Shown one piece after another: positions 47,801 through 59,601 of a DNA stretch of 64,000 nucleotides. Each line of letters begins with the position of its first letter. Position 1 is the stretch's first letter. The stretch is taken from the NCBI GenBank assembly GCA_035041965.1, contig JAPYMA010002492.1:79628-143627 (forward strand), read 5' to 3'. Source of the DNA: Anisakis pegreffii (Eukaryota > Nematoda > Chromadorea > Rhabditida > Anisakidae). Below the pieces are notes generated by a model. It did no database searches. It was not told the DNA's origin and saw nothing but the letters and a program-made list of their open reading frames with translations. Made by a program: the position numbers and the translations under genes.

Positions 47801-50554
47801 TAAGGTACCTGTGAAGCTTGAGTTATGCTCAGTGTTTCCTTCATATCCAGAGCATACACTGTTCAAGAGGAATAGGAGTGTGAAAGTGGATTGGTTTTCA
47901 GGAAGCTTTCCTTCAAAAATGAATGAAATGAAATCAGTTGTAAATGATATGCACAGGAACGTATTTATCATATGATTAGGCAGTGGCAATGTTGTAGATT
48001 CAAAATAATCCGTCTTTTTCGTCCAAATTACCCTCAGTCGAGCTGAGAACACAATGAGCTGAGAGCGAATGGAACAAAGAAATAATATCTCACTTGAATG
48101 ACAATGATGTTAATACCAATGACTTGGATTATTTTTCAGCAGCCTGCCTTAATCAGGATGCTTCATCAATAGAACTGACTTATAGGAGAGAGGTTGACGT
48201 GTTTTTAGCAGATTAAGAATTATTGTTTACACAGAGGGAAATCTTGGAAAAGCATTGACCTTGCATTTTCGGGCATAAATTGGAGTTTTTTAATTGCAAT
48301 TCGTATGGATTCTAAAGTAAACCACAAACAAAGTTTGCACTCAACGGGAAGCAACATGCTAAAATTCTATTTCTCAATTATTTGTTATTGAAAAACAATT
48401 TCCATGCCCAATCATTTTTCTTATTTTCAGTCATTGGAAGCTACAAGGCGTATGATGCAACTATGTGAAGAGGTGAGTAATTGCATTTACTCGATGAAAT
48501 GACGATTTGTAATCGAAAATTTTGAATTTTCGATGAAAAAACATCGTGAATGCGTTTTTGAAATGATGGATGACTTCTTGAAGCATTTTTCTCTGAACGT
48601 TCACATGATGTATGACTTCAAAGCTCAGTTGAATGTAATGATCAAAGCATGTGAATATTCTTGGAAAGTAAGCATTAGTTGATGAATTCAACGAATCGAA
48701 TGGAAGGAAATGTTTACTGCTTAAGAAATAAATTCGCAAACTCGGTTTGTAAATCATCTGATTATGATTATCCGTTTATTGCAGAGCAAAGAAGCGGGCA
48801 TTAAGACACTAGTTATGCTCGACGATCAGGGCGGTATGCTTTCAGTTGTTACTTACAATTAATAACGTTTCGTGTTCACTTCGATTACAGCAAACGAAAT
48901 GAATGTTCAAGCAGTGATTTGAATACAATGATTTGTCATAATCACAATCAAACTGAAAAATCCAATTAGTCAACTGAATTCTTTCTGTTAGAGAATCCAT
49001 TGCCACTTCATTAAAGAAGAAATTCATCAGCTCTGTTCACATCAGCTCATTGAGAATCGATCAAAATCGGCTAACTTTTGAAACATTTAGTTTACCGACA
49101 AAACACTGTGCAAAACTCTCAAGACTCTGTAAGTGATTAAAGAAAACTGGCAGCGTTATGATGCGAATCGCAATTAATTCATTTGTTTCTTAAGAGCAAC
49201 TGGAACGAGTGGAAGGAGGTTTGGATACAATCAATCAGGATATGCGTGAAGCTGAAGAGCATTTGAAAGGCATGGAAAAATGCTGTGGGCTTTGCGTACT
49301 GCCGTGCAATAAGTAAACTTAAATGTTCTAACAACATGACTAGATACTTCATAAATGTTTCAACAACCACTTGTAAATCATCAACATGGATGGTGAAAGT
49401 AGTGTGTAGCTTAAGTGAAAATAATGCCATAGCATTTTAAATTTAAAAAAAAAGGAACTGAACAGTGAGGCTATTAACAGATTCGAATAAATTTGAGGAG
49501 GAGGATGAGGAGGAGTAGATTCCAAGTTTTCAAGACTGGATTCGAATAGCTTAGTTAAGGCTATGACACGACTCGAAGCATCTCTCGTATCGAATAATTC
49601 CCTTGTGAGAAAGTAAAAGATTGGTTGTAAAGTAAAAGATTTTCTGGTTTCTCATTCCGTTTTGCTGCAGAAATTCGATTGTTTAGGGGTGACGATTTCG
49701 AGAAGGGCTCAGAATATGCGAAAGCGTGGAAAAAGGACGACGACGGTGGTGTTATCAGTGATCAGCCACGGATAACGGTCGGTGAGTCTGGTATGGGAGT
49801 TCAGGGTGGATACATTACGCGGTAGGTTCAAAACAGTCTTCGTTTCGTTTCTCATTGTTGTTCCCTTGTTGTGCCAATCCGTTCAACCTTCTTGCGCTGC
49901 AAATCATTCGCGATTGCTTGCGTCTTAGTACAATTTGGACAGAGCGATTCTGTTGGTATGGACTTTTCCGGTTCAGAGGAACAAGCTGCGATTTGAAACT
50001 GGATCAGTTCTGTATGTTCGTTGCAGAATCACAAACGATGCACGTGAAGACGAAATGGACGAGAATATTCAACAAGTTTCGACGATGGTCGGTAATCTGA
50101 GAAACATGGCCATTGATATGAGCACAGAAGTGAGCAATCAAAATCGACAGTTGGATCGTATTCAGGAGAAGGTTTGCGCTATTCAACAATCACAATTATT
50201 TATTTTCGTTTCCAACGTTTGCGCAAAGCGAAAAAATCCCTCTAATACACATTAAATGTGAAGAAAATCCCTGTAATACATATCAAGCGTGGCACTTCCA
50301 CCGAATTATTTGTGATCATCATCGGATTCGATTGTCATCAATTGAAGAAGCACTATTCATTCATTCATTCATGTTGGTTTTGATGTCTGGAAAGGGAAAT
50401 GGGACTCGCTTGAGTGTTATCTTATCAACACAATCGATCAGTTTGAAGTAACTCTTTGAACCGACGCATTAATTTGTCAAATTTTCAGACACAATCGAAT
50501 GAAGTGAGAGTGGAATCTGCGAATAAACGTGCAAATAAATTGATCACTAAATGA
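41756..50554 (+). CDS. ric-4: SNAP-25 orthologue (RIC-4), plasma-membrane Q-SNARE, with alternative first exons
   Basis: Provides the Qb and Qc helices of the SNARE complex that fuses synaptic vesicles. First exon 1a is 41756-41827, 1b is 47299-47451; both end in phase 0 and join the common exons 48431-48472, 48785-48833, 49195-49312, 49687-49821, 50027-50171 and 50489-50554. The proteins are 208 aa (1a) and 235 aa (1b); mammalian SNAP-25 is 206. Qb helix: [38 protein letters not shown], with the zero-layer Gln in INQDM. The palmitoylated linker is [12 protein letters not shown]. Qc helix: [16 protein letters not shown] to [10 protein letters not shown], ending RANKLITK. Exon 5 has a nearby unused CAG 15 bases before its TTTAG acceptor; only the latter keeps the frame. 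Exon 1a and 1b choice gives different N-termini. Very secure assignment. Confidence 0.96.
42736..42766 (+). repeat. GCA trinucleotide microsatellite
   Basis: Ten near-perfect GCA/ACA units (AGCAACAGCAGCAGCAG...), in the ric-4 first intron. Confidence 0.85.
46729..47139 (-). other. 136-codon open frame, no ATG, coding status unknown
   Basis: Among the longest uninterrupted frames in the window. Its first ten residues are Leu-rich, but this comes from a GAAGAAG-type simple stretch on the other strand. It has no ATG, no clear acceptor, and no recognised domain (ends [25 protein letters not shown]). It is antisense to the ric-4 intron just upstream of exon 1b. Confidence 0.15.
47299..47451 (+). 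CDS. ric-4: ric-4 alternative first exon 1b
   Basis: 51 codons from the ATG at 47299 to GAA/GTAATT. The N-terminus ([17 protein letters not shown]) is extra compared with vertebrate SNAP-25; the last part ([16 protein letters not shown]) restores the Qb helix start. A separate promoter is expected just upstream. Confidence 0.8.
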
Positions 50555-52638
50555 GGAGGTTATTGGTTGAGTTTTAATTGTTTTATCGTAAAGATTCAGT
50601 GAGGCTGACTGCATCCTCAAGTTTCCGAAGTAACCCTAGCGTTTCGTTGAATTTTCATTCATTTATTGTCAAAATACTCTCTATTTACCTATAAGTGTGC
50701 CTCCAGTAAAAAAAAGCAACAATTTCAGACGCTATGGCAGTCAGGCGAAATGAGATTGTTGAGCAGACGAAGTAATGAAGCATTGCCGGTGTTAATCAAA
50801 AAACTCTTTTTTTTCTTCATTTGATTGAGTCATTTTTGTTCGAAGCACGTGAAAACTGCTGATTGAATCGCCTTTTGCCAATCGTGAAAGCTATCCTCAA
50901 TTGAAGAGAAGTTCAGCTGATTTCTTCAGATTCAATATCGTTGATCGGAAAAATTTGCGTTGATCATTCAACAATACAGTGAGTGCAAAAATTTTGAATT
51001 CAAGAGAAATTGCGGCTTGCATGAATTCGTATGAAATTCGCGGCGTAGTTCGTCAGCAACATCTTATCTGATAATGTTGTAATGAATATGCAGCAATATC
51101 AGTTGAGCATCGCATAGCAAAAGGTGACTTATTCAGAAAATTATTCATGTATGCATGCATGTGATTCGAACATGCACAAACGCTATCCTCAAATGCAAGT
51201 CGTTCCATTTTTGAAGTTGTAATTTCGTTTTTGTTTTGAGACACTCTTTTTGTTCATCTCTTGATCTCAAACGTCTCGGATCGTTCCGCATTCTACCCGT
51301 TTTGTTATCAATAACAAATGTTCTCTATGAAGGATGTATTATATCCATCCTTGTGTAAACTCGAGTGAATTCTTCATTGAAATTGAATGTCATGTTATGA
51401 CACCTTTTTGAGATTGCCTTCCTTGTCAATCCGATAAAGGAACCAAACGAAAACAGATTTGAAGATTAATTGTGATATAACTGTGTTTGTTTTGTTGTTT
51501 CTTTTCTTCGCAACCAAACAATCTAAGAGATCAAAGAAAATTGTGGAAAAAAAGTGAAGGAAAAAACAGAATTATGAAGGCAATTTTCGAGACTAATCGC
51601 GTTCCCAAAATCGCGATAAATCGAGTTAACGTGAAATCACTAATGATGAATGTTGTTGTTGATATGTATATGATGGTGTTATTATTTCCGTAATCATTAT
51701 TGTCATTCTCTTAATCCTTAACATTATTTTTTAACCAATAATTCGCATAATTTTAAAATTAACTATATCAGTGCTGCAAATAATTTTGAACGACTTAATT
51801 TATTCGGAATATTTAAAATTTTTTGAACTTTGTCTCGGTTACTGAACGGACGAATAGTGATTAATTGTATTCGCGTTTATTCATCCGTTTCATTGTTCTT
51901 TACGATTGTCGAACTATTGAATTTTTTGTTCCGGTGCGTTTAGCTCGTTGAACGCCATTGCAATAAATTCATTTCGTGGTATTCCAAGTCATCGATTTGT
52001 TACACCAAACACGAAGAAGCTCCCATCCTGAATTGGAATCAGAATCACTCTAAAACAAAGTATTCGTCTGTTTTTCCGAAGTTTAACTGAGAAATGAACT
52101 CTGCATCGAGCACTTATCATCTGATGATCTAGCCTTCAACATAACTAGTCATGCGAGGACTTGTTGGCATTTAAAATAATCGAAATTTATGAATTCATTG
52201 AATTTATGAAGTGAACGAATTCATTCATTCATACATTTATTATTTATAAGTTAGTATAAGGGCACACATAAAATATGCATCACAAACAATTCACAACTAA
52301 TTGAAACTGAAATAATAATTTTTGAGAAGATATTTATTTACATTCCAATAACATTTATATTATCAAAGATAACGTTCCCCCAAAGAAATATTGCGCTGAT
52401 GTTAATTTCCACCAAGTGAGTTCTCAATTTTGTGATGGCTCATCCAAAAACCTAAGCAGTTTTAACGGTTTATGGATGACTTTTAGCTTTCAGTGCATGG
52501 GTTTCAACGTTTATGAGCTTTTAGTGTTCGGAAGCAAAATTCTTCGAACATTCAGAGAAACTTGAACAGTGTAGACGTATTCGCCGATTAACCATCTGAA
52601 AACAATCATGTAGAAAGAGACCGCCCGCATTCGTTGCA
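50555..52638. other. Intergenic stretch between ric-4 and the minimal ground-like gene (convergent ends)
   Basis: AT-rich; should hold both 3' UTRs. No convincing exon or RNA gene seen. An AT-rich patch at 52,200-52,270 has repeated ATTCATT words and a TTTATT (AATAAA on minus) that could serve the ground-like gene, 400 bp past its stop. Confidence 0.45.
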
Positions 52639-53425
52639 TCATGGTTGCCAGGCGAGAGCATATTTGCCGTTTTTTTCAATTTTACACGTTTTGCCTTCCT
52701 GAAACTCGACTCAATTAGAATACTGGATTTCAGGGGTCGAATTCTCAACGTATACTCGGAAGAGCATGAATTACCCGGTACAGATATGAAAATGACGCTT
52801 GAGATTATGACGAGACTCTAAAAATTGAATGATTTTGGCCAGTTGAATCGTTTTCATAATTATAATAGAAGTGACATGGACCATACGAATAACGAATAGT
52901 AATTGCTTCAATGTGGCTGAGTTGCTTCATGCATAAAATGATGACTTATTGACGCGAACCTTAAAATGACTTTTATAGGCGAAATCATCCAGCGATACGA
53001 CAGTTTCGAATTTGCCACCCAGCGCTTTTTCGGCATTCTTTTGGACTGCATCAGCCGCATGAATGAGACTGCTACCTTGTACGGCGGCAGATTTCATCGC
53101 TTTTTCCAACTCCCTATTGCAACACGTGAAGCCTTAAACAATTCAGAGTGGTTACACTTGCGCTTCATCGAATTGCATCATTTGGTTGTGTTATCGTGAT
53201 TCGATATGCTCTCTATTTGGGAACAACAATCCCTTCACTGAACTAATGGTGACATAAGCAGATTCTAAAAGTATTTTAGTGAGTGTCACGAAATTGCCTC
53301 AAAACGCGACAAATCCATGAAATCATACCGCTATCGTTGATAAAACAGTTGTCGGCCGCCAGAATCCATTCAATACAAAAACCAGAAACTATGACTGCCA
53401 AATAATACAATATCGAGCGATTCAT
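52639..53425 (-). CDS. Secreted ground-like domain protein, minimal form (109 aa)
   Basis: Exons 53425-53329, 53132-52960 and 52698-52639 join in phase (1 then 0). Residues 1-23 are a signal peptide (LYYLAVIVSGFCIEWILA). The mature protein is almost only the ground-like domain: NCFINDSGFTCCNRELEKAM, then AVQKNAEKALGGKFETVVS, DDFAYKSHFK, and GKTCKIEKNGKYALAWQP. The paired CC, the F-E-x-V strand and the terminal C-K are family hallmarks. Ground-like proteins are hedgehog-related, secreted, nematode-specific, and often expressed in cuticle-lining epithelia or glia; the exact role here is unknown. The intron before GF.CCN has the same phase and position as in the larger relative at 57.2 kb. Confidence 0.85.
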
Positions 53426-56400
53426 TGAGTCAGATCGAAACTGCTGAAATTTTCATTTTCGTTTGAAAGAAATTCGGAACAAAAAGCAAAAAACGATATT
53501 CGAATCAGACATTCCGCGATCGCAATGTCCACATTACACACAGGTCATTTATCCTTCTGAAATGTTTCGATGAGAAATGAATCACGAAACATTGGCAGCA
53601 AAATACTCTATTGTCGCTTTATTATTAGAGCGGAAACGGCATCAAATTTTCAGCAGCATCCAAAAATTCCTTTAGAAGATCGGAAAAGTCCAGAAAAACA
53701 AAAATTTCACACAAAATTTCAATGATCCTCGATGAAACATCATCAAAAACATAAATGATAAATGGTATTTGATGCATAGCAATGTGAGATTTAGTTGCTT
53801 TGGGATCACACAAGAATCCACTGATGTGGGAAGTTATTAAGGAAACCGAATATTATTATAGCTGGGGCATGAAGAAGTTTGCCGATTAAGTTCAAGTCAA
53901 ACTAAACTTCACCGATTAGGATCTGAGGAAGATGAGCTATTCAGTCAACTCTGTGAGAAATCTTTGAAATAATCACTGAAACTGTCAACAGGTGGAGGCG
54001 AAATGTTCCAAAGTGGAATATTCGCAATACATTAACTGCTGCACTCGTCCATTTATTTTTGAGGTATTCGTTTTTAATTCATTCAACTTTAATTTGATCC
54101 TATCTCTCCTCTATAAACTGGATTTTCGCTCATCATGAAAAGAACGAATTTGACTTATTACTCGTTATTGTCAATGTCTTGTAGACATTATGAAATGCCG
54201 AAGAAGATGATGAATGTGAAATGATTTTGAGTGAAGCAAAAGAAGAATGAGGCACATAAATACGTCGAAGTACTTCTTCTCATCATGCACACTGACCATG
54301 TCTAAAAAGTAAAATTCAATTTTTGCTTCACATCGTTTGTAGTGATCGCGATCGTAACTTTGCATCAATTTTCATGAAAATGTGTATCGTTTGTAGCCAT
54401 CAAATGCATAAATCTACAACCAGTTCTCAAAAATTCATTAATTCAATTCACTTACATCGAAAAAAGTGGAAATAATATAAGCCATCGTCGGAGGGATTTC
54501 TTAATGAAACATCAGATGAAACACCACTTCGGTTATTTCAACTAGCACGGAGCTTATTCCAGTCTAGGCGATTTTTATCACAATGAGCAACGGTATTCTG
54601 TTGTTTAATCAGAAGAAAGAATTCAAATCAAAAACCAAAAATATTCTTCTGACTAAAGAGAACAACTGAAACAAACAAAAAGGAAGCAACTACGAAACAA
54701 GCAACAAAACGGTTTTCCTCTGCTAGAATACGGCTGTACCATTTCAATTTAGTCGGTGGATGTCAGAGGTAAGTGCATATGAGGGACACTTTGGGGAATA
54801 CAAGAGTTTTCACGTCAGACTTTCACGTAGTCCGATGAACTTCGGCGAGGTAGCGAAATTCAGATTCAAATAGAACGATTTTGAGGTCCAGTCGGAGAAG
54901 GAACGCCAGAGTTGCGCAAAAGAACTGGATTCGGTTGGCCTTCAACCGATAATTTCAATTTTCTGTTGGAATCCGAGCGAATTTCAAACAAATTTCGAAT
55001 TGGACGAATAGGCTCTGGGAATTTCGGACCATTGACGAGCATCGACAAGCCAGAGTTGTCAAAACGATAATTCAATCCGAATTCAGCGACCGAATATCGG
55101 TCGATGACCGTCATAAGGATACAGTCACAGCATCTTGCATGGAACTGACGATGAAATTCTCGAAATATGCTCTAAGAGGATTTCGTTTGCACTGACCGAA
55201 ACGAAATTCGATCGGGTGTATGAAAATGTGAAAGGACAGATTCAGTTTTAAAAAATATGATACATATGGATGAAACGATATCTAAGGGATGAAAATGACT
55301 TTGCGCAAACAAATTCCTTCATCAGATTGGTGATTTGTAGTGGCTGCAAAAAATTGCATATTATTTCGCGTAAATAACAAAGTGACAAATTTAGAAATTA
55401 TGATCGGTGTTATTGTAGAACCGTCGACGTTTGATTATACTCATATTATAGCAAAAAAATAATGGTCGCCCATTTGCACACAGAGATTGATTTTATTATT
55501 GAATATCCAAGGTGAAGAGGCCATGACTAATGAGCGAACGATGGAACACCAATCACGTAATCAACTCTTCCGTCCATCGAAATGGGTCATTCACAAAGAG
55601 CGCATCTCAAGACGGATCATGGATGAATACGTTATACAAATGAGCAACATTCGAGGATAATTATTCGTTTGGTTTGGAATAACATCCTTCCCCTCGTCTT
55701 CTCCCATCACAGACGGTATTGCCGACAATCAATTTTCGATCAGTTCAACGTGGAACATGCCCATTGAAGAGTTCAATCACTCGGCGCTACTAGTTCGGTT
55801 TTCAACCTCAAATTCATGTCGTGATCAAGATTTTTGTGGTGATAATAATAATGAGAAGAAAGAAATGTGCTTTTGATGGAAGAGTTAAGCTTTTTTTTTC
55901 TCAGAATGATATAATCATTACAGCAGTATGTTTCATCTCATTTCATATAATCATGTGTTTCATTTTCATGATGGCATTTTGTTGCAGTTGTCTCAGACGA
56001 AAAGTTTGAAGATGAACGAAATTGCTTTTTCGAGTACACCGTCAGAAGATTTCAACTGATTAATGCAATTTGCAACGTGCAAAGAGCAAATGCAGTCATT
56101 TCTGCGAAAATGCATTCAAAAATATTACTGTCAATTAACGCAACAGAAATTCTGCAACCCTTATGAGAATTAACATTCCAAATCAGTTATTTGCAAAAAT
56201 GTTTATTCATTTATGGAGAAATGAATTCTTATTGTTAGACAAATGCAAAACTTTCAAGGTGCAATGAAGATTAGTGATTGTGAGGAAAAGTCAGTGAAAT
56301 TTTTCTCACGAATTGTGGTTGAAACAAGATCTGAGGAAATGCACACCACAGACTATGAGCGAAAACAAACTGTTGGGAATTTGGGGCAATCCGATGAGAT

Positions 56401-57243
56401 GAGCGCATCAATGCGTAACGCGAATTGATTAATCAGCCGTTAATTAATATGTTTGCAAAGAAAACAATTGGTTGCTTTCGATGTTAATGTGCGACAAAAA
56501 CATATCGCTGATTCGTAGAATTTCGCAGCCATTCTTGCTTAATGCACACAAAAATGACGGAAAAAAGTGCTCGATTATGAGCAAGTTCGATGCTCTGTCT
56601 AACAATAAGCACTCTTTCGTGAAAGCAATTGCTTAATGCCGAAAAGTCTCATTCAAATTTTTGTCGTCAGTAACCTTTGAATGTCATGAAGAGCTTTTAC
56701 GTTCACCGTGAGAAACGTTTGGAAATTTTCTATTCAGTTGCAAAACAATGTGAATATTCACAAAAAATGTGCAAATGCAATGACTGGAAAATTTTTGTAT
56801 TCATTTGATAATCTTTTACACATTCTATTCATAACGGAAACACCTAGAAAATTAATCGCTGATCAACACGATAGCAAATGTGAGCAAATGCGGTCATTTC
56901 CAGTGGATCACAAGGCAATAGTCGTTTGTATCCAATAGCAAATTATTCCGCCTTTTGATAAGAAAACAAACGTGACACACAGATATGCATACGTCTGATT
57001 AATTCACACTAATCCAGACACATTAAGGAAGACATCTACAGTCTTTCTCGCACACATCACGTGCTTGCCTGACGATCAATTGAGAATTTCGCTGCTGAGT
57101 TCTGCTGAAAATAATTGTAGTCATATTTGTACATCAGGCATTGTTCAATAAGTTTATCAAGCTTTTATGCCAAAGGTTTTTGTCAATCTATATTGTGCCT
57201 AGAGCAGTATTTAGTTTTTTACACCGACCTGGTGAACCACTTC
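53426..57243. other. 3.8 kb between the two divergent ground-like genes
   Basis: Should contain both promoters. The one notable item is an 82-codon minus-strand frame at 55,114-54,866 (described separately). Otherwise AT-rich sequence with no recognised element. Confidence 0.45.
54866..55114 (-). other. 82-codon frame with coding-like composition, unassigned
   Basis: Reads VIDRYSVAEFGLNYRFDNSG, then FPEPIRPIRNLFEIRSDSNR and GVPSPTGPQNRS before TGA. Base composition is higher in GC than its surroundings and the protein is not low-complexity, so it may be a real exon. I found no signal-peptide exon upstream nor a downstream partner, and no family match. Confidence 0.25.
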
Positions 57244-59601
57244 ATGAACCAGGTGATGCAAGATAGAACGTTATTTTTGCCGCTTGTATTCTGTTTTCTG
57301 AGCATGCTATCAGTTCATCGAGCATGCGCGCAATCCGCTGGCGTGAGTTTATTTTGAATATAATTGAGTGACACTTTATAAATTACCTTCATTATTTTAT
57401 TAGAAATGATTAGCATATCATCACAAACTTGCTATTGTATGGTTAGCGAGGTTTTCTGTCAAAATTTTCGTTGCTCTTGTTACGGAATCAAATCACTGAC
57501 TGAACGAAATCAGTGAGGATTTCCAGTGCCATATGATACTTCTTGTAATATTCGAAGATGTTCTGGCTGGCAAACTGCATGTGACCATAGTAACCACAGA
57601 CAGGGCGCTTTGTTAGCTTGTACGTATGATTATGCGTAAGTTCGAGCCTAAACTCGTGCTCATACCGAAAGGATGTAACCAAAATGGCTTACAATTAGTG
57701 TGCCCTGTTGCATTAGTGTGCGTTTCACGAATCATTTGTTTCGTCTCTAATAATAAGATGTTAAATTTAGCTGCAAGCAGTGTACGAGAACGGGTATTTT
57801 GTTGATGTGCAACCAGTTCGTGCAGTTGCTTCTTTGGCCGATAATTATGCTCGTTTTGGAAGTCGAATCAATCCAGCATCCGAAAGGAATGCGGATGAAA
57901 TCATCAACGATCGTAATCGATTCAGTGTATTCACAGACAACGATAAACTAATTAGAGCATCCAGTCGTAACGGTCCCGTCAAAATCATCAATGATTCACC
58001 ACTGACTATCAGTGCGAGTGCACCTGGTCTCGATCCGCAACTCTTCCTTACGGTAAACAACTTGCCGACTCAGTTCTCAGATTGATTATTATTCAATAGT
58101 CACACTTTCTAGCGGAATGTTGACAATTCAAAAAAAGTTTCCTTTGAATGTTGCCGTAATAAATCCAGTCAGATCGTTTCACAAAAGCACACTGTGCTAA
58201 ATATTTTCGAAGCGGTAGAGGCTATCCAAATGCCGCTAGAGAAGACGTGGGTGCCCGGGAAACCGTTCTGCACTCGATAACCAGTCCACTTCCAACTTTT
58301 AAGGGTCCCATTGAACCATCAACGTTGGGAGAGGGCGAAAAAACAGTCGACAGGAAACAATTCAGGAACGGTGGACGAGCAGCTGAAACAGAGGCTCGTG
58401 CTGATTTTCGAAATGGCGATAATCGTCATTCAGCTACCGTCAAAGAGGACCAAGGCGCCTACAGAACGGCTCCACCTTCATTGAGCAATGAGCTTTCGCC
58501 TTCGGAGCGTCCGACGAGTCAGCCATCGAACTCAGAAGAGGACGAAGAAGCACACGATCTAGAACAAATCAAGAGCGCTGAAACAACAATTGCAACCATA
58601 ATTGAAAGTGAAACTGAAATTGGATTACCGCAGGGATGCTTCACCAACGAAAGAGGTATGTTGATAGAATCAAGTCTTTTGTGACTGATTTCGTTTGGGA
58701 ATTCTTTTGATCCGAATCTCACGCGAACACCTACACATGGCTGCAGTCGAATGGAAGTTGCGAATTTCAGGGTTTCTATGCTGTAATGGTGAACTACTCA
58801 GGTTAATTGATGTTGCGAATCGGGATGCTGTGCAGAGAAACTATTCCGAATGTAACACCCACATTGTTGCTCAAACATTACAGGTTTGTTGGTGTATGTT
58901 CGGCGATCACATTTTGCACTCTCACAATTGCAGTCTGTGAACGAAAGTACACATGCTAATATGGTTAATGTTTTGCATGCAAATGTTCACGTTTATGAAA
59001 ATTTTGCGTGATAATTAGATGTTTTGGAATCAAAAATTCGCAATAGTGCGCATATATCAGAATAAAGCTTCGACGGAAGTTCCGAGCATTAAAATTGATG
59101 AACGTTCGGTTTTGTCAGGAAAACGCTGAAAGAAGGTTCAACACAACTTTTGAGATTATTGTCTCGACAGGCGATTTCGCATCAAAGACGCACTTCAGGG
59201 ACGATCTTCTTTGTAAGGTTAGTGTCAGAAATGATGTGTTCCACTTGTTTGTGATATGTCGTTTCGAGGACATCACATTTTTTGATGAAACGTTTTGAGA
59301 TGAGAAGCCTTGGAGTAGGGTTTTCGGCTCGATGATAGTGACATGAAAGTGAAGTTTTCAGTGGACGTGGTTTGGAACTCCTTTTAAGTTCCAAACATAG
59401 TTTTTTTTAAAAACAGATATTCAGTCATGTTTGGAAGAAAAATTTTTGGTTCATTAAATTTACTGTTAACCTATTCGGTCGAACTCGATATATCTTCAGG
59501 ATTTTATCTACAGTAAATATGTGCTCATTTACGCCACACCAATACCGTATCCACTCAGTGAACAGGTCATCGATACTCTTGGCAACGTGGTGAACGTGTA
59601 A
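57244..59601 (+). CDS. Secreted ground-like domain protein with long acidic linker (393 aa)
   Basis: Exons 57244-57342, 57771-58052, 58169-58655, 58771-58883, 59119-59217 and 59500-59601 keep phase and give 393 aa. Exon 1 encodes a signal peptide (TLFLPLVFCFLSMLSVHRACA). Exons 2-3 (about 250 aa) are a variable region, hydrophilic, with an acidic patch (SNSEEDEEAHDLEQ). The C-terminal third is the ground-like domain: GCFTNERGFLCCNGELLR, ENAERRFNTTFEIIVSTGDF, DDLLCKV-type end of exon 5, and SKYVLIYATPIP. The exon 3 acceptor (AATCCAG) is weak; a much better acceptor at 58,113 (TTTCTAG) leads to a different frame and early stop (see findings). The domain is secure; the linker and exon 3 start are less so. 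Confidence 0.85.
57488..57682 (-). other. Coding-like 64-codon frame inside intron 1 of the long ground-like gene
   Basis: Antisense to the host gene. Its GC content and mixed composition (RPVCGYYGHMQFASQNIF, EYYKKYHMALEILTDFVQ) stand out from the intron around it. It has no ATG; an internal TTTAG could serve as an acceptor and CA/GTGATT as a donor. Unrecognised; perhaps a gene fragment or a retrocopy piece. Confidence 0.25.

Larger units (their letters stand above)
41828..48430 (+). other. Long first-intron region of ric-4
   Basis: 6.6 kb of AT-rich sequence apart from exon 1b. It contains a GT run (42,602-42,624), a GCA trinucleotide repeat (42,736-42,766), a cluster of GATAA/TTATC words (43,990-44,060), and two unusually long open frames without start codons (plus 45,426-45,779; minus 46,729-47,139). 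Confidence 0.5.
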
